Shown here: positions 33,211 through 46,111 of the stretch, one piece after another
Numbering within the stretch: position 1 is the first letter of the stretch
How the letters are laid out: every line of letters begins with the position of its first letter
NCBI GenBank assembly: GCA_009746045.1
Contig: RPFO01000986.1
Span: forward strand, 5,001-66,133
Direction of reading: 5' to 3'
Source of the DNA: Mesostigma viride
Taxonomy: Eukaryota; Streptophyta; Mesostigmatophyceae; Mesostigmatales; Mesostigmataceae
Length of the DNA: 61,133 nucleotides
Notes under the pieces: generated by a model
Databases searched by the model: none
Told to the model about the DNA's origin: nothing
Seen by the model: only the letters and a program-made list of their open reading frames with translations
Made by a program: the position numbers and the translations under genes

Positions 33211-33920
33211 CTATTGGGGGGACCCCCCCCTTTGGCGGGGGTCATGGGGGACATTGTTATGGGTTGATTATGTAGTAGTTGTGAGTCGCAGTTGTAGGTA
33301 GCTCGTGCGTAGGTCACAGGTTCGTGTGAGGGTTGGGGATGCTTGGGTTGCGTGGGTGGCTTGGGTATGGTACGTAGGCGGGCTTGCCGGTGGTCGGTGC
33401 AGCAGTGTCAGTTATGGTTGAGTGGACAGCTGATTGGTTGCCCCGGAGGCCGGGGTGGATGGTTATGCTTCACGTGGATGGTGGGGTGGAGTCATCGTAT
33501 GTTGGGGCAGCGGGGGGCGGGGTGGGCGGGGTGCAGTGGTGTAGGGGAACCTCGTTGTGGGGCGGTAGGTTTGTTTAGTAGGTGGTTTGTTATGTTGGTG
33601 TGGAAGGTGGTGTATGTAATACGGAAGGGTGGTAGTCAGATAGGTTGGTTTGGGGGGACTCAAGGTGGATGGTCGGGTGGGTCATCGGATGGTTTGGGGG
33701 AGGAGGGCGGTGTTACGGTGTTGTGGGGGACCTCAGCGTGGGGGCGAGAGTAGTCCGTAGTCAGGTGGGGATGGATAACGGCATGTGGATGTCTGTGACG
33801 TATATTTGTGGGTGGGGCGGGTATGGAACAGGCAGGGGAGTGGGGCGAGTGGGAGTTAGCGGGGTGGAGGGTGCTGGCATTGTGGCGGGATGGTTGGAGG
33901 CACACGGACACACGTAATGG
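32741..33920. repeat. GT/G-rich low-complexity interior with (GT)n
   Basis: Degenerate gtgcgtgcgtg repeats include two ~125-bp near-copies (tgtgcaggcgtgccttggcgg and its variant near 32957). A pure (GT)n run lies at about 33178-33209, and G-rich sequence follows to about 33900. The frames read across it on either strand (Thr/His/Pro or Val/Cys/Gly) are compositional. Confidence 0.8.
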
Positions 33921-35170
33921 CAAGAGTAACTGCATGCATAGCAACATTGGACCAGCTGTTCCTAGAACATCTGCAACCCTCAGCATGCAACAACCAACAG
34001 CAACTGACAACTGCCGACAGTGACAACGTTAGCAAGATGTGACGCCAAGTCCACTGGAGACCCCGATGTAATTTCAGGTGGTTCCCAGTCCTGCCGTGTA
34101 CTTCACTTAATTCGGGGCCGCACACTTCGTTTGGTGCAGCAAGGGCTCGTGGCCGGTATGGTGGTAGCCGGTAGGCTTGATTGCCATGGATATCCGGCGT
34201 GGCGGAGGGGCCGCAGGGAGCGAGGCACCATGGAGGAGGCGATGGAGCGATTGAAGAAATGTAGGCAGTAGCCCGGTGCCCAGCAGCAGCGGAAGTGGAA
34301 ATATTGCTTGACGCGGTGCGTGCGGTGGGATGGGTAGGCACTGCCTGCCATCACCCGGACATTTCCTGTTACGGCACAGCCCGCAGTCGGCCATATTGGA
34401 GCAGACGGGCCTTGCTGCGAATCGAGGGCGTGATATTGCACGGGAAAAATCATGCCGAGAGTCTCAGGGCGTCTCGCATGGCGACAGCTGCAGCGTGAGG
34501 GCCGACAAGCTCGAGATGCAGGTCTCGTCGGTACATGTGGGCCACTGGTGAGGTCGCCAATGTGATGGAGCCCTCTCCATCGTGCCAGTCGGACATCACT
34601 CAACAGCCAACAACGATCTTTTGTGCGACCAGCAGCCTCCGAATTCCCAAGTCCGGACTCCGGACGCAGCGCCCCTCTCCAACGGACTGCACGCGGAAAT
34701 TTGAAATTCAGCCCGAAGGGCACGCGCCGCGCCAGAGCTGGCACAGGAAGTGGACGTTGCACGTGAATTGGAGAACGCCACCGTGACAAAGACCAAGGCG
34801 ATAACGGCAGGTACGCAGCCTTGGCAGCGCCATAATTTTACTTGGACACCATGCGCGGTGCTGTAGGCAGCCATATATATATCATTCACAGTGACTCGAT
34901 GTAAAGTCGGGTGGTGTAATAGCGACATCACCGGGCCCGCTACGTTTTTTGTAGCGGGCCCGGCACCAACCAAGTGACGTGACTCTGCCAGATGATGATT
35001 TGATAACGCAGATGATTTGATAACGCAGTTCAGCATTATCAAACGTGAACGTCAAGCACTCAATCGGCGAGTTTTTCGTGAGCCAGGAAGCGCTCTTCTC
35101 TAGGTATTCCTGTGGTTTCGCAGTTCCCTACATCTTGTGAGGTACATAGGGACAGTTTAGGTGAGAATAC
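33921..35170. other. Interior of the CACTA-like element, no gene recognised
   Basis: Mixed-composition DNA with short open frames on both strands but no conserved motif. A hairpin ccgggcccgctac...gtagcgggcccgg lies at about 34929-34962, a possible terminator or small foldback. Tandem gataacgcag words occur at about 35002-35030. Confidence 0.4.
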
Positions 35171-35174
35171 CAGG

Positions 35175-37237
<2,063 letters not shown>

Positions 37238-37572
37238 AGGTTTCTCAGTTTTTCTCAGGCCTTAAGTTTCCCAGATATTCTCAGTCTCAGATTTTCTCAG
37301 GCAGCAACCTGAGAAAAAACCAGGCGCCTGAGAAATTTCGTTCCTGAGAAAAAAAAATCTCAGGCCAGGCGACTTTCTCAGGCTGATCTCAGTTTTTTCT
37401 CAGTTTTCTCAGTTTTCTCAGGTGATTTTCTCAGTTTTCCTGAGAAAACTGAGATTTTTCTCAGTTGATCTCAGGAAATCTCAGGAAATCTCAGGACATC
37501 TCAGGAAATCTCAGGAAATCTCAGGCAGCCTTCCTGAGAAAACTGAGAAAAACTGAGAAAAATCTCAGATCT
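37238..37572. repeat. Right subterminal repeats of the CACTA-like element
   Basis: Copies of tctcaggaaa, ttttctcag and ctgagaaaa in both orientations, mirroring 31923-32280 and ending at the right terminal repeat. Confidence 0.85.
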
Positions 37573-37911
37573 GAGTTCCTAGTGGACCGTCCTGGCCGTC
37601 CCCAAAGTGCGGGTTGTTTCCCTATGAACCAATGGGCGCCTGACGCGTGGACGTTTGTTTCCTTTCGTTTGTTTCTTTTCCCGCGGTTGTTTCCTTTTGC
37701 GGGTGCCACGTGGAGGGTGGCGGGTATACTAACTCCCCGTTTGTTTCCTTTGGTACGGGCCGAGCGGGTCGAGAACGGGCCGAGTCGGCCCGCGGGCTGA
37801 GGGGCTGCGGGCTACTCCTGGCTAGAGGTCACTATTTGAACATCTATGTTTGTCCTTCTTTGGACTCATTGTTGGCTCATTGGGGGTGTGAGGGATGCAA
37901 GAATTATTTTA

Positions 37912-38568
37912 TTACTCCATATGGTTTACTGGCTCCCGCGATACCCGGGAGATGGGGGCGGTCATGTCGCATTCGGCGCACCTCAGCAGCTTGCCGTGAG
38001 GGCAGCGGTTGGGGTTGCACGTGGCGCAGTGATCGGGCTTCTTGCCGTGCCAGCACCTCAGGAAGCATCCCTCCTGGCAGTCGGGCCTGTAGACGCCGTG
38101 CTGGCACTTTCCGCACTCGCGGCAGGAGAACTTGAACCTGTCGTGCTCGCAACGGTCCGTGTCCATGCGGGCGGCCCCGCCGCGCTCGTAGAGGTCGATG
38201 AAAGTGGACGAGAGGCCGGCGTCCCTCACGAAGCGCTCGTTGGAGGCCTTGCCCCTCTGGCCCGGGTGGCACCACGGGCACTTGCTCTTCTGGAGGGCCT
38301 TCTTGCACAACGCGCTGTGCTCCTCGCAGATACCGAGGCGGCACTCCAGGTGCTTGCAGAAGTACGCCTTCCCGTGCGCGCACTTCTCCTTGCACTCCGT
38401 GCACCTCTCTTTCTTCGCTCCGTGCTTGCACAGCAGCGAGCAGCCTTTCAGGCAGCGGGGCTTGAAGCACCCGTGCTCGCACAGGTTGCACTTCGAGCAG
38501 GACGACGGGCGCTTGCCGTGCTCGCACCCGCCTTCGGATCGTTTCCAATAGCTCTTTCCACTTGCCAT
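37912..38568 (-). CDS. Cys/His-repeat (CxHG) protein, right-arm copy
   Basis: 218 codons with the same sequence as the left-arm copy at 30727-31383 over its whole length as far as I can see. All eight C-x-H-G knuckle units are intact, and it has the same TATA-containing upstream region on the minus strand. Identity of the two copies implies recent duplication or ongoing gene conversion across the palindrome. Confidence 0.85.
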   Translation of the reverse strand: MASGKSYWKRSEGGCEHGKRPSSCSKCNLCEHGCFKPRCLKGCSLLCKHGAKKERCTECKEKCAHGKAYFCKHLECRLGICEEHSALCKKALQKSKCPWCHPGQRGKASNERFVRDAGLSSTFIDLYERGGAARMDTDRCEHDRFKFSCRECGKCQHGVYRPDCQEGCFLRCWHGKKPDHCATCNPNRCPHGKLLRCAECDMTAPISRVSREPVNHME

Positions 38569-39336
38569 GGTTGGCTGTGGTGCGTGTGTCCTGCTCCTCT
38601 CCTAGGTCTCTATTTATGCCCGCCTGACTCGCGTCACGCCCACGCTGACTCACCGAGGGTGGACACTTTTGGCGGGAAACTCGAAAGTGGCGCCGCGCCG
38701 CCGGGCCTGTTCCAGCTTGAACGGGTCTGTCCCGCCTTGGACCGGGGGAGGGGCGGGCCAGGAACAGACTGCTGCTTCGTGATTGGCTGGAAGCCCTAAA
38801 GAAAACAAAATCCAGACTTCTGATTGGTCCATTCTGTCCAAACGCAAACACAAGTGTTCCGTTCCTGGAAAAACACGCAGAACAAGGGGTGGAGCGACCA
38901 TCAGCTTTTGGCTAGGATCCCGTGGTTGCGGTATGCGGGGGTGTCCCTACCATGCCATCCCTGTTTCTTTTACTATGATTTTTTCACCATAAAATTTAGC
39001 CATATTTTATGATCAAATTTTTCACCATAAAATTATGGAGAATATGGGAGAAGAGATAGCCAAGGGGACAGTGACACGCAAACACGGGAACTTAGCCTAA
39101 AGCTGATGGTCGTCCCACCCTCCGTTCTGCGTGTTTTTTCAGGAACGGAACACTTGTGGTTGCGTTTTTACAAAACGGGCCAATCACCGTGCAGGGATTT
39201 GTTTCCATCGGGCCAGCCGGCCAATCAGAGTGCAGGGATCCGCCCGGGGGTGTTCCGAGAACGGGGTCAAGGGGCTGTTCGTGCTGGAACAGGCCGGTCG
39301 CCCCCCGATAAATTACGCCAGCAGTCAGGTGGGAAC
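38569..39336. promoter_or_regulatory. Divergent promoter region, right arm
   Basis: Mirror of 29959-30726. A TATA-like gataaatt lies at about 39307-39314, some 25-30 bp before the ATG of the membrane protein. CCAAT motifs lie at about 39180 and 39221. The differences from the left arm that I can see are single-base changes in C-run length. Confidence 0.6.
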
Positions 39337-39804
39337 ATGTGGGCTCTGCCTGAGTCCGCGACGTGGATTGTGATCGGTCTGCTGGGAGTGCTCGGAGTGG
39401 CCGGACTGGGGATGTTGGGGTACGGGGCGTTCAAAACCCTGCTAGGAGACTACGATGAGAAGAGATACCGGGAAGAAGAGGCCAAATGGAAAAAGCTTAT
39501 GATAGCGGGCGGGGTGATGGTGGCCGTGGGGGTGATCGGGCTGGGCGCGGGCACTCTCCCGTGGGAGAGACTGGCGGATTGGTGGCACTCCAGGAACCGA
39601 GTGGCGCCCGTGCCGACGGAGGATTTTAACTCGTACGAGAGGTTGTACCAGGAGGCAAGAGCGTTCGTCAGCGATCCGGGGAAGGACGTCGCGGGCTATT
39701 TCGATCCGGTAACCGGACGCCCCAGTATCGCCTACACGGGATACGGACAACAAGTGCCCGAAGGGGCCGTGCTTATACCGACGTACGCACAACAACCCCG
39801 CTAG
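39337..39804 (+). CDS. Two-helix membrane protein, right-arm copy
   Basis: 155 codons matching the left-arm gene at 29491-29958: hydrophobic segments at residues ~9-29 and ~50-68, a charged cytoplasmic-type loop between them, and a Tyr/Pro-rich tail ending QQPR. The start at MWALPES is chosen because the frame upstream is promoter sequence shared with the neighbouring gene. Confidence 0.75.
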   Translation: MWALPESATWIVIGLLGVLGVAGLGMLGYGAFKTLLGDYDEKRYREEEAKWKKLMIAGGVMVAVGVIGLGAGTLPWERLADWWHSRNRVAPVPTEDFNSYERLYQEARAFVSDPGKDVAGYFDPVTGRPSIAYTGYGQQVPEGAVLIPTYAQQPR

Positions 39805-39862
39805 ACCGCCGCGGAAGCTAGCATTAGGCGGAGCCTATGGGGTCAGCTTGCTTGGGCGTAGG

Positions 39863-40368
39863 TTCAGCGCACTTCGTTGCGATCAATAGGGTTATCGGAG
39901 TTCAAAAGCCTCCTACGTTTCACGAGGGTGACCCCATTCCCCCCTCGGCCCGCGTGTGACCCCATTCCCCCCTCGGGGCGCGTGTGCCCCCATTCCCTCC
40001 CGTGGGCCGCGTGTGTTGTCGGCCCTCTGTCGGCCCGCGTGGGTGCCGTGGGCGGGCCGTGGGGGCCGTGGGGGGCGTGGGGGGCGTGGGGGGCGTGGGG
40101 GCAAAAGGGCCCTTAGACTCGGTGGGAGGAAAGAAACAAAAAATAAAAAGGTGTGGTGGTTCGAACCCGCGTTTCTCGGTCATCTTCCCAGTCAAGGGTA
40201 GCGACTCCACGCCTGTCCGCCCCGTCAGCTGCGAGCCTCGGGTCCGCGGTTCTGTCATCTTCCCAGTCAAGGGTAGCCACTCCACGCGATCCCTCCGCCC
40301 GCAGGCGATGGCAATCCATCGTTTTTTTCCCCTTATAAGCGTGTTTTTTCTGGGGGGTGGCGGGCGGG
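39863..40368. repeat. Short direct repeats beyond the right arm
   Basis: Three copies of a ccccattccc-ccctcgg-cgcgtgtg unit lie at 39950-40020. A ggggcgtg run lies near 40070-40100. Two copies of a ~35-bp unit (gtcatcttcccagtcaaggg plus tag-gactccacgc) lie near 40178 and 40254. A ggttcgaaccc B-box-like word lies at about 40157. No gene is seen. Confidence 0.7.
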
Positions 40369-40557
40369 GCTATCGGGGTTATTGGGCTATTGGGGCTATT
40401 GGGGCTATTGGGGTTATTGGGCTATTGGGGCTATTGGGGCTATTGGGGTTATTGGGGCTATTGGGGCTATTGGGGCTATTGGGGTTATTGGGGCTATTGG
40501 GGTTATTGGGGCCATCGGGGCTATTGGGGCTATCGGGGCTATCGGGGCTATCGGGGG
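40369..40557 (+). repeat. G-rich 9-bp tandem repeat (ggggctatt)n
   Basis: About 20 copies of a 9-bp unit, ggggctatt, with variants ggggttatt and ggggctatc. Regularly spaced G4 tracts make this a strong G-quadruplex candidate. It is not the plant or algal telomere repeat. Frames through it (Gly-Tyr-Trp or Ile-Gly-Ala) are repeat translations. Confidence 0.95.
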
Positions 40558-41190
40558 CCGCAGGGCCGGGCCGCGGAGCGGTGGGGGGTTGGTGGGAGGG
40601 GGGGGGCTGGTGGGCACACGCGTAGGAAACGTTACTAGGACACTGGCATGACCGTTTCTAGATCAATATAAGCGGTTTATACCTATTGCAATGAATGAAT
40701 ACATGATTTAAGTGTCACTTACATAGCAAAAATTCGAATTTGAGCTAAGTTTCTTACAAACGGGTGACCAAACTCGAATTCTGAGGCGTGTTAGGGGTCA
40801 AATATCGTTGGAAAGGTAGTACAACTATCAAAAAATTAGTACAATTGCTATAGAAGTAGTACAAATATCTCGGAAGTAGTACAAATGTCAGTCCATAGTA
40901 CAGATCTCGGTTCGACAGAATTAGCGTGCCGGACTTAGCGCACGATGCATGGGTGCGTGAATTTAATGCATATAACGCGCTATTTTTATGTAAAATGCAA
41001 TTGTTGAGTGCATAAAGGCTTGCACAACACTTGAAATGGTTGTTAGTGAGTAAAAGTGAGCGAGTGCAAGCAAGCGAGCGAAATCAAGCGAGTAAACGCG
41101 GCAATCTGCACCAATTCGCCATCATTTTTCTGGATCTGGAACGAAATATGAAACGCCACGAAGGCGAAGCGGGCGATAAGGTGTGTCCTT
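40558..41190. other. AT-rich gap, no gene seen
   Basis: Five or six scattered agtacaa words lie at 40818-40910, and gagcgagtgcaagcaagcgagcg-type words near 41060-41090. I see no ORF or RNA gene. Confidence 0.5.
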
Positions 41191-41930
41191 AGCTAGCTTA
41201 CATCAAAGCCGCTATCAATCGTTATTTTCTTTGCGTTTCTAGCTAGCTTACATCAAAGCCGGCACCCATCGTCATTTTCTTTGCGTTTCTAGCTAGCTTA
41301 CATCAAAGCCGGCACCTATCGTCATTTTCTTTGCGTTTCTAGCTAGCTTACATCAAAGCCGGCACCCATCGTCATTTTCTTTGCGTTTCTAGCTAGCTTA
41401 CATCAAAGCCGGCACCTATCGTCATTTTCTTTGCGTTTCTAGCTAGCTTACATCAAAGCCGGCACTCATCGTCATTTTCTTTGCGTTTCTAGCTAGCTTA
41501 CATCAAAGCCGGCAGCCATCGTCATTTTCTTTGCGTTTCTAGCTAGCTTACATCAAAGCCGGCACCCATCGTCATTTTCTTTGCGTTTCTAGCTAGCTTA
41601 CATCAAAGCCGGCACCCATCGTCATTTTCTTTGCGTTTCTAGCTAGCTTAGATCAAAGCCGGCACCCATCGTCATTTTCTTTGCGTTTCTAGCTAGCTTA
41701 CATCAAAGCCGGCACCCATCGTCATTTTCTTTGCGTTTCTAGCTAGCTTAAACCAATGCCGGCATCCTCCCATTGCTATTTCGTTTCTAGCTACGCCCTT
41801 GGTAGCATAGATGATCATCGCCCCATCCTTGCTAGTTTGTTTCTAGCTACGTCCTTGGTAGCATAGATGATCATTTGTCCATCCTTGTCGATTCCCATGG
41901 TATTATTAAAGTGGCTAGCCTATTTTTACT
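41191..41930 (+). repeat. 50-bp tandem repeat, about 11 copies, with diverged tail
   Basis: The unit is 50 bp: agctagcttacatcaaagcc, then ggcaccc, atcgtcattttctttgcg and tttct. Copies are nearly identical from 41191 to about 41740. Two more distant ~60-bp copies (tttctagctacg-ccttggtagcat) follow to about 41880. There are no unique spacers between units, so it is not a CRISPR array. Confidence 0.95.
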
Positions 41931-42907
41931 ATGGGATAAGCTATCAAATTTTTATTAAGGCCATAGCCTTGTTTGTTTATGGGAAGTGCTGCCACCCTTA
42001 TTATGCACATGGCACCTAACCCACAGCCCACTTTTATAGGGGAAATGCTGTCAAAATTTTATTAAGGGCCATAGCCTTGATTTATTTATGGGAAGTGCTG
42101 CCACCATTATGCACATGGCACCTAACCCACAGCCCACTTTTATAGGGGAAATGCTGTCAAAATTTTATTAAGGGCCATAGCCTTGATTTATTTATGGGAA
42201 GTGCTGCCACCATTATGCACATGGCACCTAACCCACAGCCCACTTTTATAGGGAAATGCTGTCAAAATTTTATTAAGCCCCCTAGCCTTGTTTGTTTATG
42301 GGAAGTGCTGCCACCATTATGCACATGGCACCTAACCCACAGCCCACTTTTATAGGGGAAATGCTGTCAAAATTTTATTAAGGCCCTAGCCTTGATTTAT
42401 TTATGGGAAGTGCTGCCACCGTTATGCACATGGCACCTAACCCACAGCCCACTTTTATAGGGGAAATGCTGTCAAAAAATTTTATTAAGGCCCTAGCCTT
42501 GATTTATTTATGGGAAGTGTTGCCACCGTTATGCACATGGCACCTAACCCACAGCCCACTTTTATAGGGGAAATGCTGTCAAAATTTTATTAAGGCCCTA
42601 GCCTTGATTTATTTATGGGAAGTGCTGCCACCGTTATGCACGTGGCACCTAACCCACAGCCCACTTTTATAGGGGAAATGCTGTCAAAATTTTATTAAGG
42701 CCCTAGCCTTGATTATTTATGGGAAGTGCTGCCACCGTTATGCACATGGCACCTAACCCACAGCCCACTTTTATAGGGGAAATGCTGTCAAAATTTTATT
42801 AAGGCCCTAGCCTTGATTTATGTATGGGAAGTGCTGCCACCATTATGCACATGGCACCTAACCCACAGCCCACTTTTATAGGGGAAATGCTGTCAAAATT
42901 TTATTAA
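41931..42907 (+). repeat. 105-bp tandem repeat, left block
   Basis: The unit is 105 bp (ggggaaatgctgtcaaaatt, ttattaaggccctagcc, gatttatttatgggaagtg, ...cacagcccacttttata). About nine copies precede the piggyBac-like element, which inserted at the ttaa of the unit; six more copies follow at 44608. Confidence 0.95.
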
Positions 42908-44607
42908 CCCCTAAATGGGCAGAAATACTGCCGATGCATCGGCTGTAACTTCACAATTTTGCAAACCAGATGCCATCCAACCCACCCATATCCAATGGCT
43001 GTCCTTGGGGGCCAAGCATGTCCATGAGTTGCCCTTCGGGTTGGTATATCACAACCTTACATATATGCAGGGTAGGCCATGTATAACTGCCGTCAAAGTC
43101 AGGGGGGTCAAGACGAGCGTTTTCATTTTTGGTAGAATGTGCATTTTGAATTATGTTGTAAGAGCTAGGCACCTACCACTTCAGGGATGATAAACAATTA
43201 GTTGCTGAACAGTTTGAGCCATTGGGGTCATCATTTGGGTGGGTATACCAGCAGTTACACCCAGTACAGCCCATAGGGGTACCGTTGGTAAAAAGCAACC
43301 AAAGGGGTAGGGGTGGGCATACTACCTACTAATACCTACTAAAAATGTCCCCCAACCATGCCACACAATACATTTCCCTTCCACAATGATGGGGAAACAT
43401 AACTGCATCATCACACTGCCCTTACATGGCACCTATGTGCAGGTGCCACCTTGTCCATGCACGTAGGTAACGTGGTACGGATACCCTACGCAAGGCATGC
43501 ATTCTAGGAGGCAGCCACCAACAAACTAGTGATTTTAAGCCTATTTCAGCTTGCCCTAGCAAGGATAAACTAGGCCTAAGCTGCTATAGCTTGCCAGGTG
43601 ATGGCCAGCACACCTGGTGGCACATGCTGACAATGGGAAGCTTCTACTCACCGGGTACATGCTTGATGATGCCACAGAGACCAGCCAACTGCCTCACACT
43701 CATGCAATATGTGTGTGGGAAATGTATAACAAACATATATGGAGGTATTCAAACCCATACAGCCTCTAAAACTTATCACCATCACACTATGGCAGGTCAA
43801 CTGACTGAGGGAAGCATCTAAGAATGGTGTTTTAGGAAGGGGCCAGGCCATGGTCAAGAAAGAGCATGAATAATGAAGAAAGAATGTGCTACACAAGCTA
43901 CAACGTATATATAAACGTCAAACATCGACAAGAAAACGATAACTCAGCTTTACCTGGCATGGCTGGCATTACCTTGGCCCAGGCGGTGGCCGCAAAATGG
44001 CGCATTTCGGCACACCAAAGTTGTGCAGCATGGTCGCTAGATTCGACGATTTCTGGCCACCCTTGCACGTTTACGACTACAAATCATCATAAAAAGTACA
44101 AAGAAACCGATATATCCTTAAAAATACGCCGGAAAGTTATTGCTGTCAACGTTTCTATCGTCCGGCCTGATCGCAGTTTTTTCCAGCAAGAACGCTGCCG
44201 ACACCTATTAAATGGCATTCCCGCGAACCAAAAATTGGCCTGTATCATCTTTAGGACGTATAAAATCAATTTCCTGAGTTTGGTCAGAAAATTCGAACGA
44301 AAACGTAAATGCCATGCGTGGGCGCAAGCCGCCATGGCCAGGTCGTCGTTTTCCGGAATGCACGTTCTACGTGAAAAAGTACCCTGACCCCTTGTACTTT
44401 GACCGGCCAGAACACCTCTATAACTTTGTCAGAAGTATGCAAACCCTAGTACCATGCTGTGAGGAAAATTATAAACTTTCGATCTTCTCAGCTAAACTTT
44501 TCCTAATTCTCAATAGTTTTCGCGGCATTTGGTCCCCCGAGAAGGGGCCGACGTGTCGGCTGTAACTCAGTTTTAGGCGGAAAATCGGCAGCCAGACCAT
44601 TTAGGGG
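42908..44607. mobile_element. piggyBac-like element, non-autonomous, 1700 bp, TSD TTAA
   Basis: The flanks are TTAA at 42904-42907 and 44608-44611. The termini are CCCCTAAATGG and CCATTTAGGGG, perfect inverted repeats beginning CCC as in the piggyBac superfamily. Subterminal hairpins next to a shared ggctgtaact motif occur at both ends (ccgatgcatcgg near 42930; gccgacgtgtcggc near 44547). The longest frame (43866-44387, 173 codons) shows no DDD transposase motif, so the element would depend on a transposase elsewhere. It splits a 105-bp repeat array that reads through once it is removed. Confidence 0.9.
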
Positions 44608-45240
44608 TTAAGGCCCTAGCCTTGATTTATTTATGGGAAGTGCTGCCACCGTTATGCACATGGCACCTAACCCACAGCCCACTTTTATAGGGGAAATGCT
44701 GTCAAAATTTTATTAAGGCCCTAGCCTTGATTTATTTATGGGAAGTGCTGCCACCGTTATATGCACATGGCACCTAACCCACAGCCCACTTTTATAGGGG
44801 AAATGCTGTCAAAATTTTATTAAGGCCCTAGCCTTGATTTATTTATGGGAAGTGCTGCCACCGTTATGCACGTGGCACCTAACCCACAGCCCACTTTTAT
44901 AGGGGAAATGCTGTCAAAATTTTATTAAGGCCCTAGCCTTGATTTATTTATGGGAAGTGATGCCACCCATTTGCACATGGCACCTAACCCACGGCCCATT
45001 TTTATAGGGGAAATGCTGTCAAAATTTTATTAAGGCCCTAGCCTTGATTTATTTATGGGAAGTGATGCCACCCATTTGCACATGGCACCTAACCCACGGC
45101 CCATTTTTATAGGGGAAATGCTGTCAAAATTTTATTAAGGCCCTAGCCTTGATTTATTTATGGGAAGTGATGCCACCCATTTGCACATGGCACCTAACCC
45201 ACGGCCCATTTTTATAGGGGAAGTGCTGTCAAAAAAATAT
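44608..45240 (+). repeat. 105-bp tandem repeat, right block
   Basis: Six copies of the unit seen at 41931-42907. The last three share a variant (gtgatgccacccatttgc). The block ends directly at the stop codon of the first viral gene at 45242. Confidence 0.95.
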
Positions 45241-45241
45241 A

Positions 45242-45958
45242 CTAATGCTCCATGGGCCGTGCCGGGTCGCCAGGGACCGTCCCCCTATGGTATATGTTCT
45301 GGTACACCGCCCACGCGGCCGGATCCGTTTGCCGCATGTCGCTCTTTCGAATCGCCCTGGCGGCCCGGTGGAATAGCGTCTCCTTGGGGAGCCAGTCGTC
45401 CATGTGTCGCAGAGGCTCCGACGGTCTCGTGAGAAACTCCTCGTCGGCGGCGGTGCGTTGGCGGTTCTTCCAAGGGATGGGCGGCTGTTTCAACCCCATT
45501 TCCCCGACGCTGCGGCGGTACCGTTGCCGCCCTTCGGCCAGATTTTGCTGCATATCGAATATCTTGGTTCGCGCGTATTTCCTGTCCCTGGCCTGTTCGT
45601 ACCGTTTTCGCGAATCCTCCTGGCCTGTTCGCGGATCGATGAACTGCATGTACGGATTGGAAACGAAGTCGTCGTCGAGACCGTTCGCCGCCTTGTACGT
45701 CTCAAACGATTGCTCGTGCATCGCGTACGGTTCGGGCCCTTGATTCCTATACACCTTCGGGAACCACCCCTCGAAATCCGGCTCGGACCCCGTGCCGCGA
45801 TCGAAGCGGCGAGGCCCTCGCATCGACCGCGTGTCCGGGGGGGACCACGCGCGGCGGCGTTCGGCGCCGTTGGCCCGCACGCGATGCCTCGTTTTCGTTT
45901 TCGGTTTCGTCGCCTTCCTTTTTCTCCCGCTCGAACGGACGCCGAGTGCGCGAGCCAT
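45242..45958 (-). CDS. Basic virion-like protein, PIPWxN paralogue 1
   Basis: 238 codons. The N-terminus is strongly basic (GRKRKATKPKTKTRHRVR), suited to DNA or RNA binding. The middle is polar with EQARDRKYARTK. The C-terminal half carries PIPWKNRQRTAADEEFLTR followed by MDDWLPKETLF. The gene at 52316-52825 shares TRHRVR, PIPWxNxxRTxADE and the DDxxP motif, so the two are paralogues. No known family. A packaged, chromatin-like or core protein is plausible (inference). A TATA-rich promoter lies just upstream. Confidence 0.8.
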   Translation of the reverse strand: MARALGVRSSGRKRKATKPKTKTRHRVRANGAERRRAWSPPDTRSMRGPRRFDRGTGSEPDFEGWFPKVYRNQGPEPYAMHEQSFETYKAANGLDDDFVSNPYMQFIDPRTGQEDSRKRYEQARDRKYARTKIFDMQQNLAEGRQRYRRSVGEMGLKQPPIPWKNRQRTAADEEFLTRPSEPLRHMDDWLPKETLFHRAARAIRKSDMRQTDPAAWAVYQNIYHRGTVPGDPARPMEH

Positions 45959-46111
45959 ATATAAGTATATATATAAAGGTACACTCTTTTTTAGCCGACG
46001 CCGGCAATAATAGATTTAACGCTTAAAAATCGTCACGGGCCTCATCCGCGTTTGTTGGTAGTGCCGCGCACCCGCCTCGTGTTGTACTATCGACCTAACG
46101 TTATTTGGCGA
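45959..46111. promoter_or_regulatory. Divergent AT-rich promoter
   Basis: tatataagtatatatataaa lies at 45957-45978, directly before the minus-strand gene start. The rest of the interval leads to the plus-strand gene. Short AT-rich intergenic promoters between compact genes are typical of large DNA viruses. Confidence 0.55.

Noticed and set aside
32640-33317. 225-codon minus-strand frame (His/Thr/Pro-rich)
   Set aside because: It is a translation of degenerate gtgcgtg repeats inside the CACTA-like element.
40369-40557. Telomere repeat
   Set aside because: The 9-bp ggggctatt unit is not a known algal telomere sequence and is internal, followed by unrelated arrays and genes.
41191-41760. CRISPR-like array (50-bp repeats)
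   Set aside because: Units are contiguous with no unique spacers, and the setting is eukaryotic.
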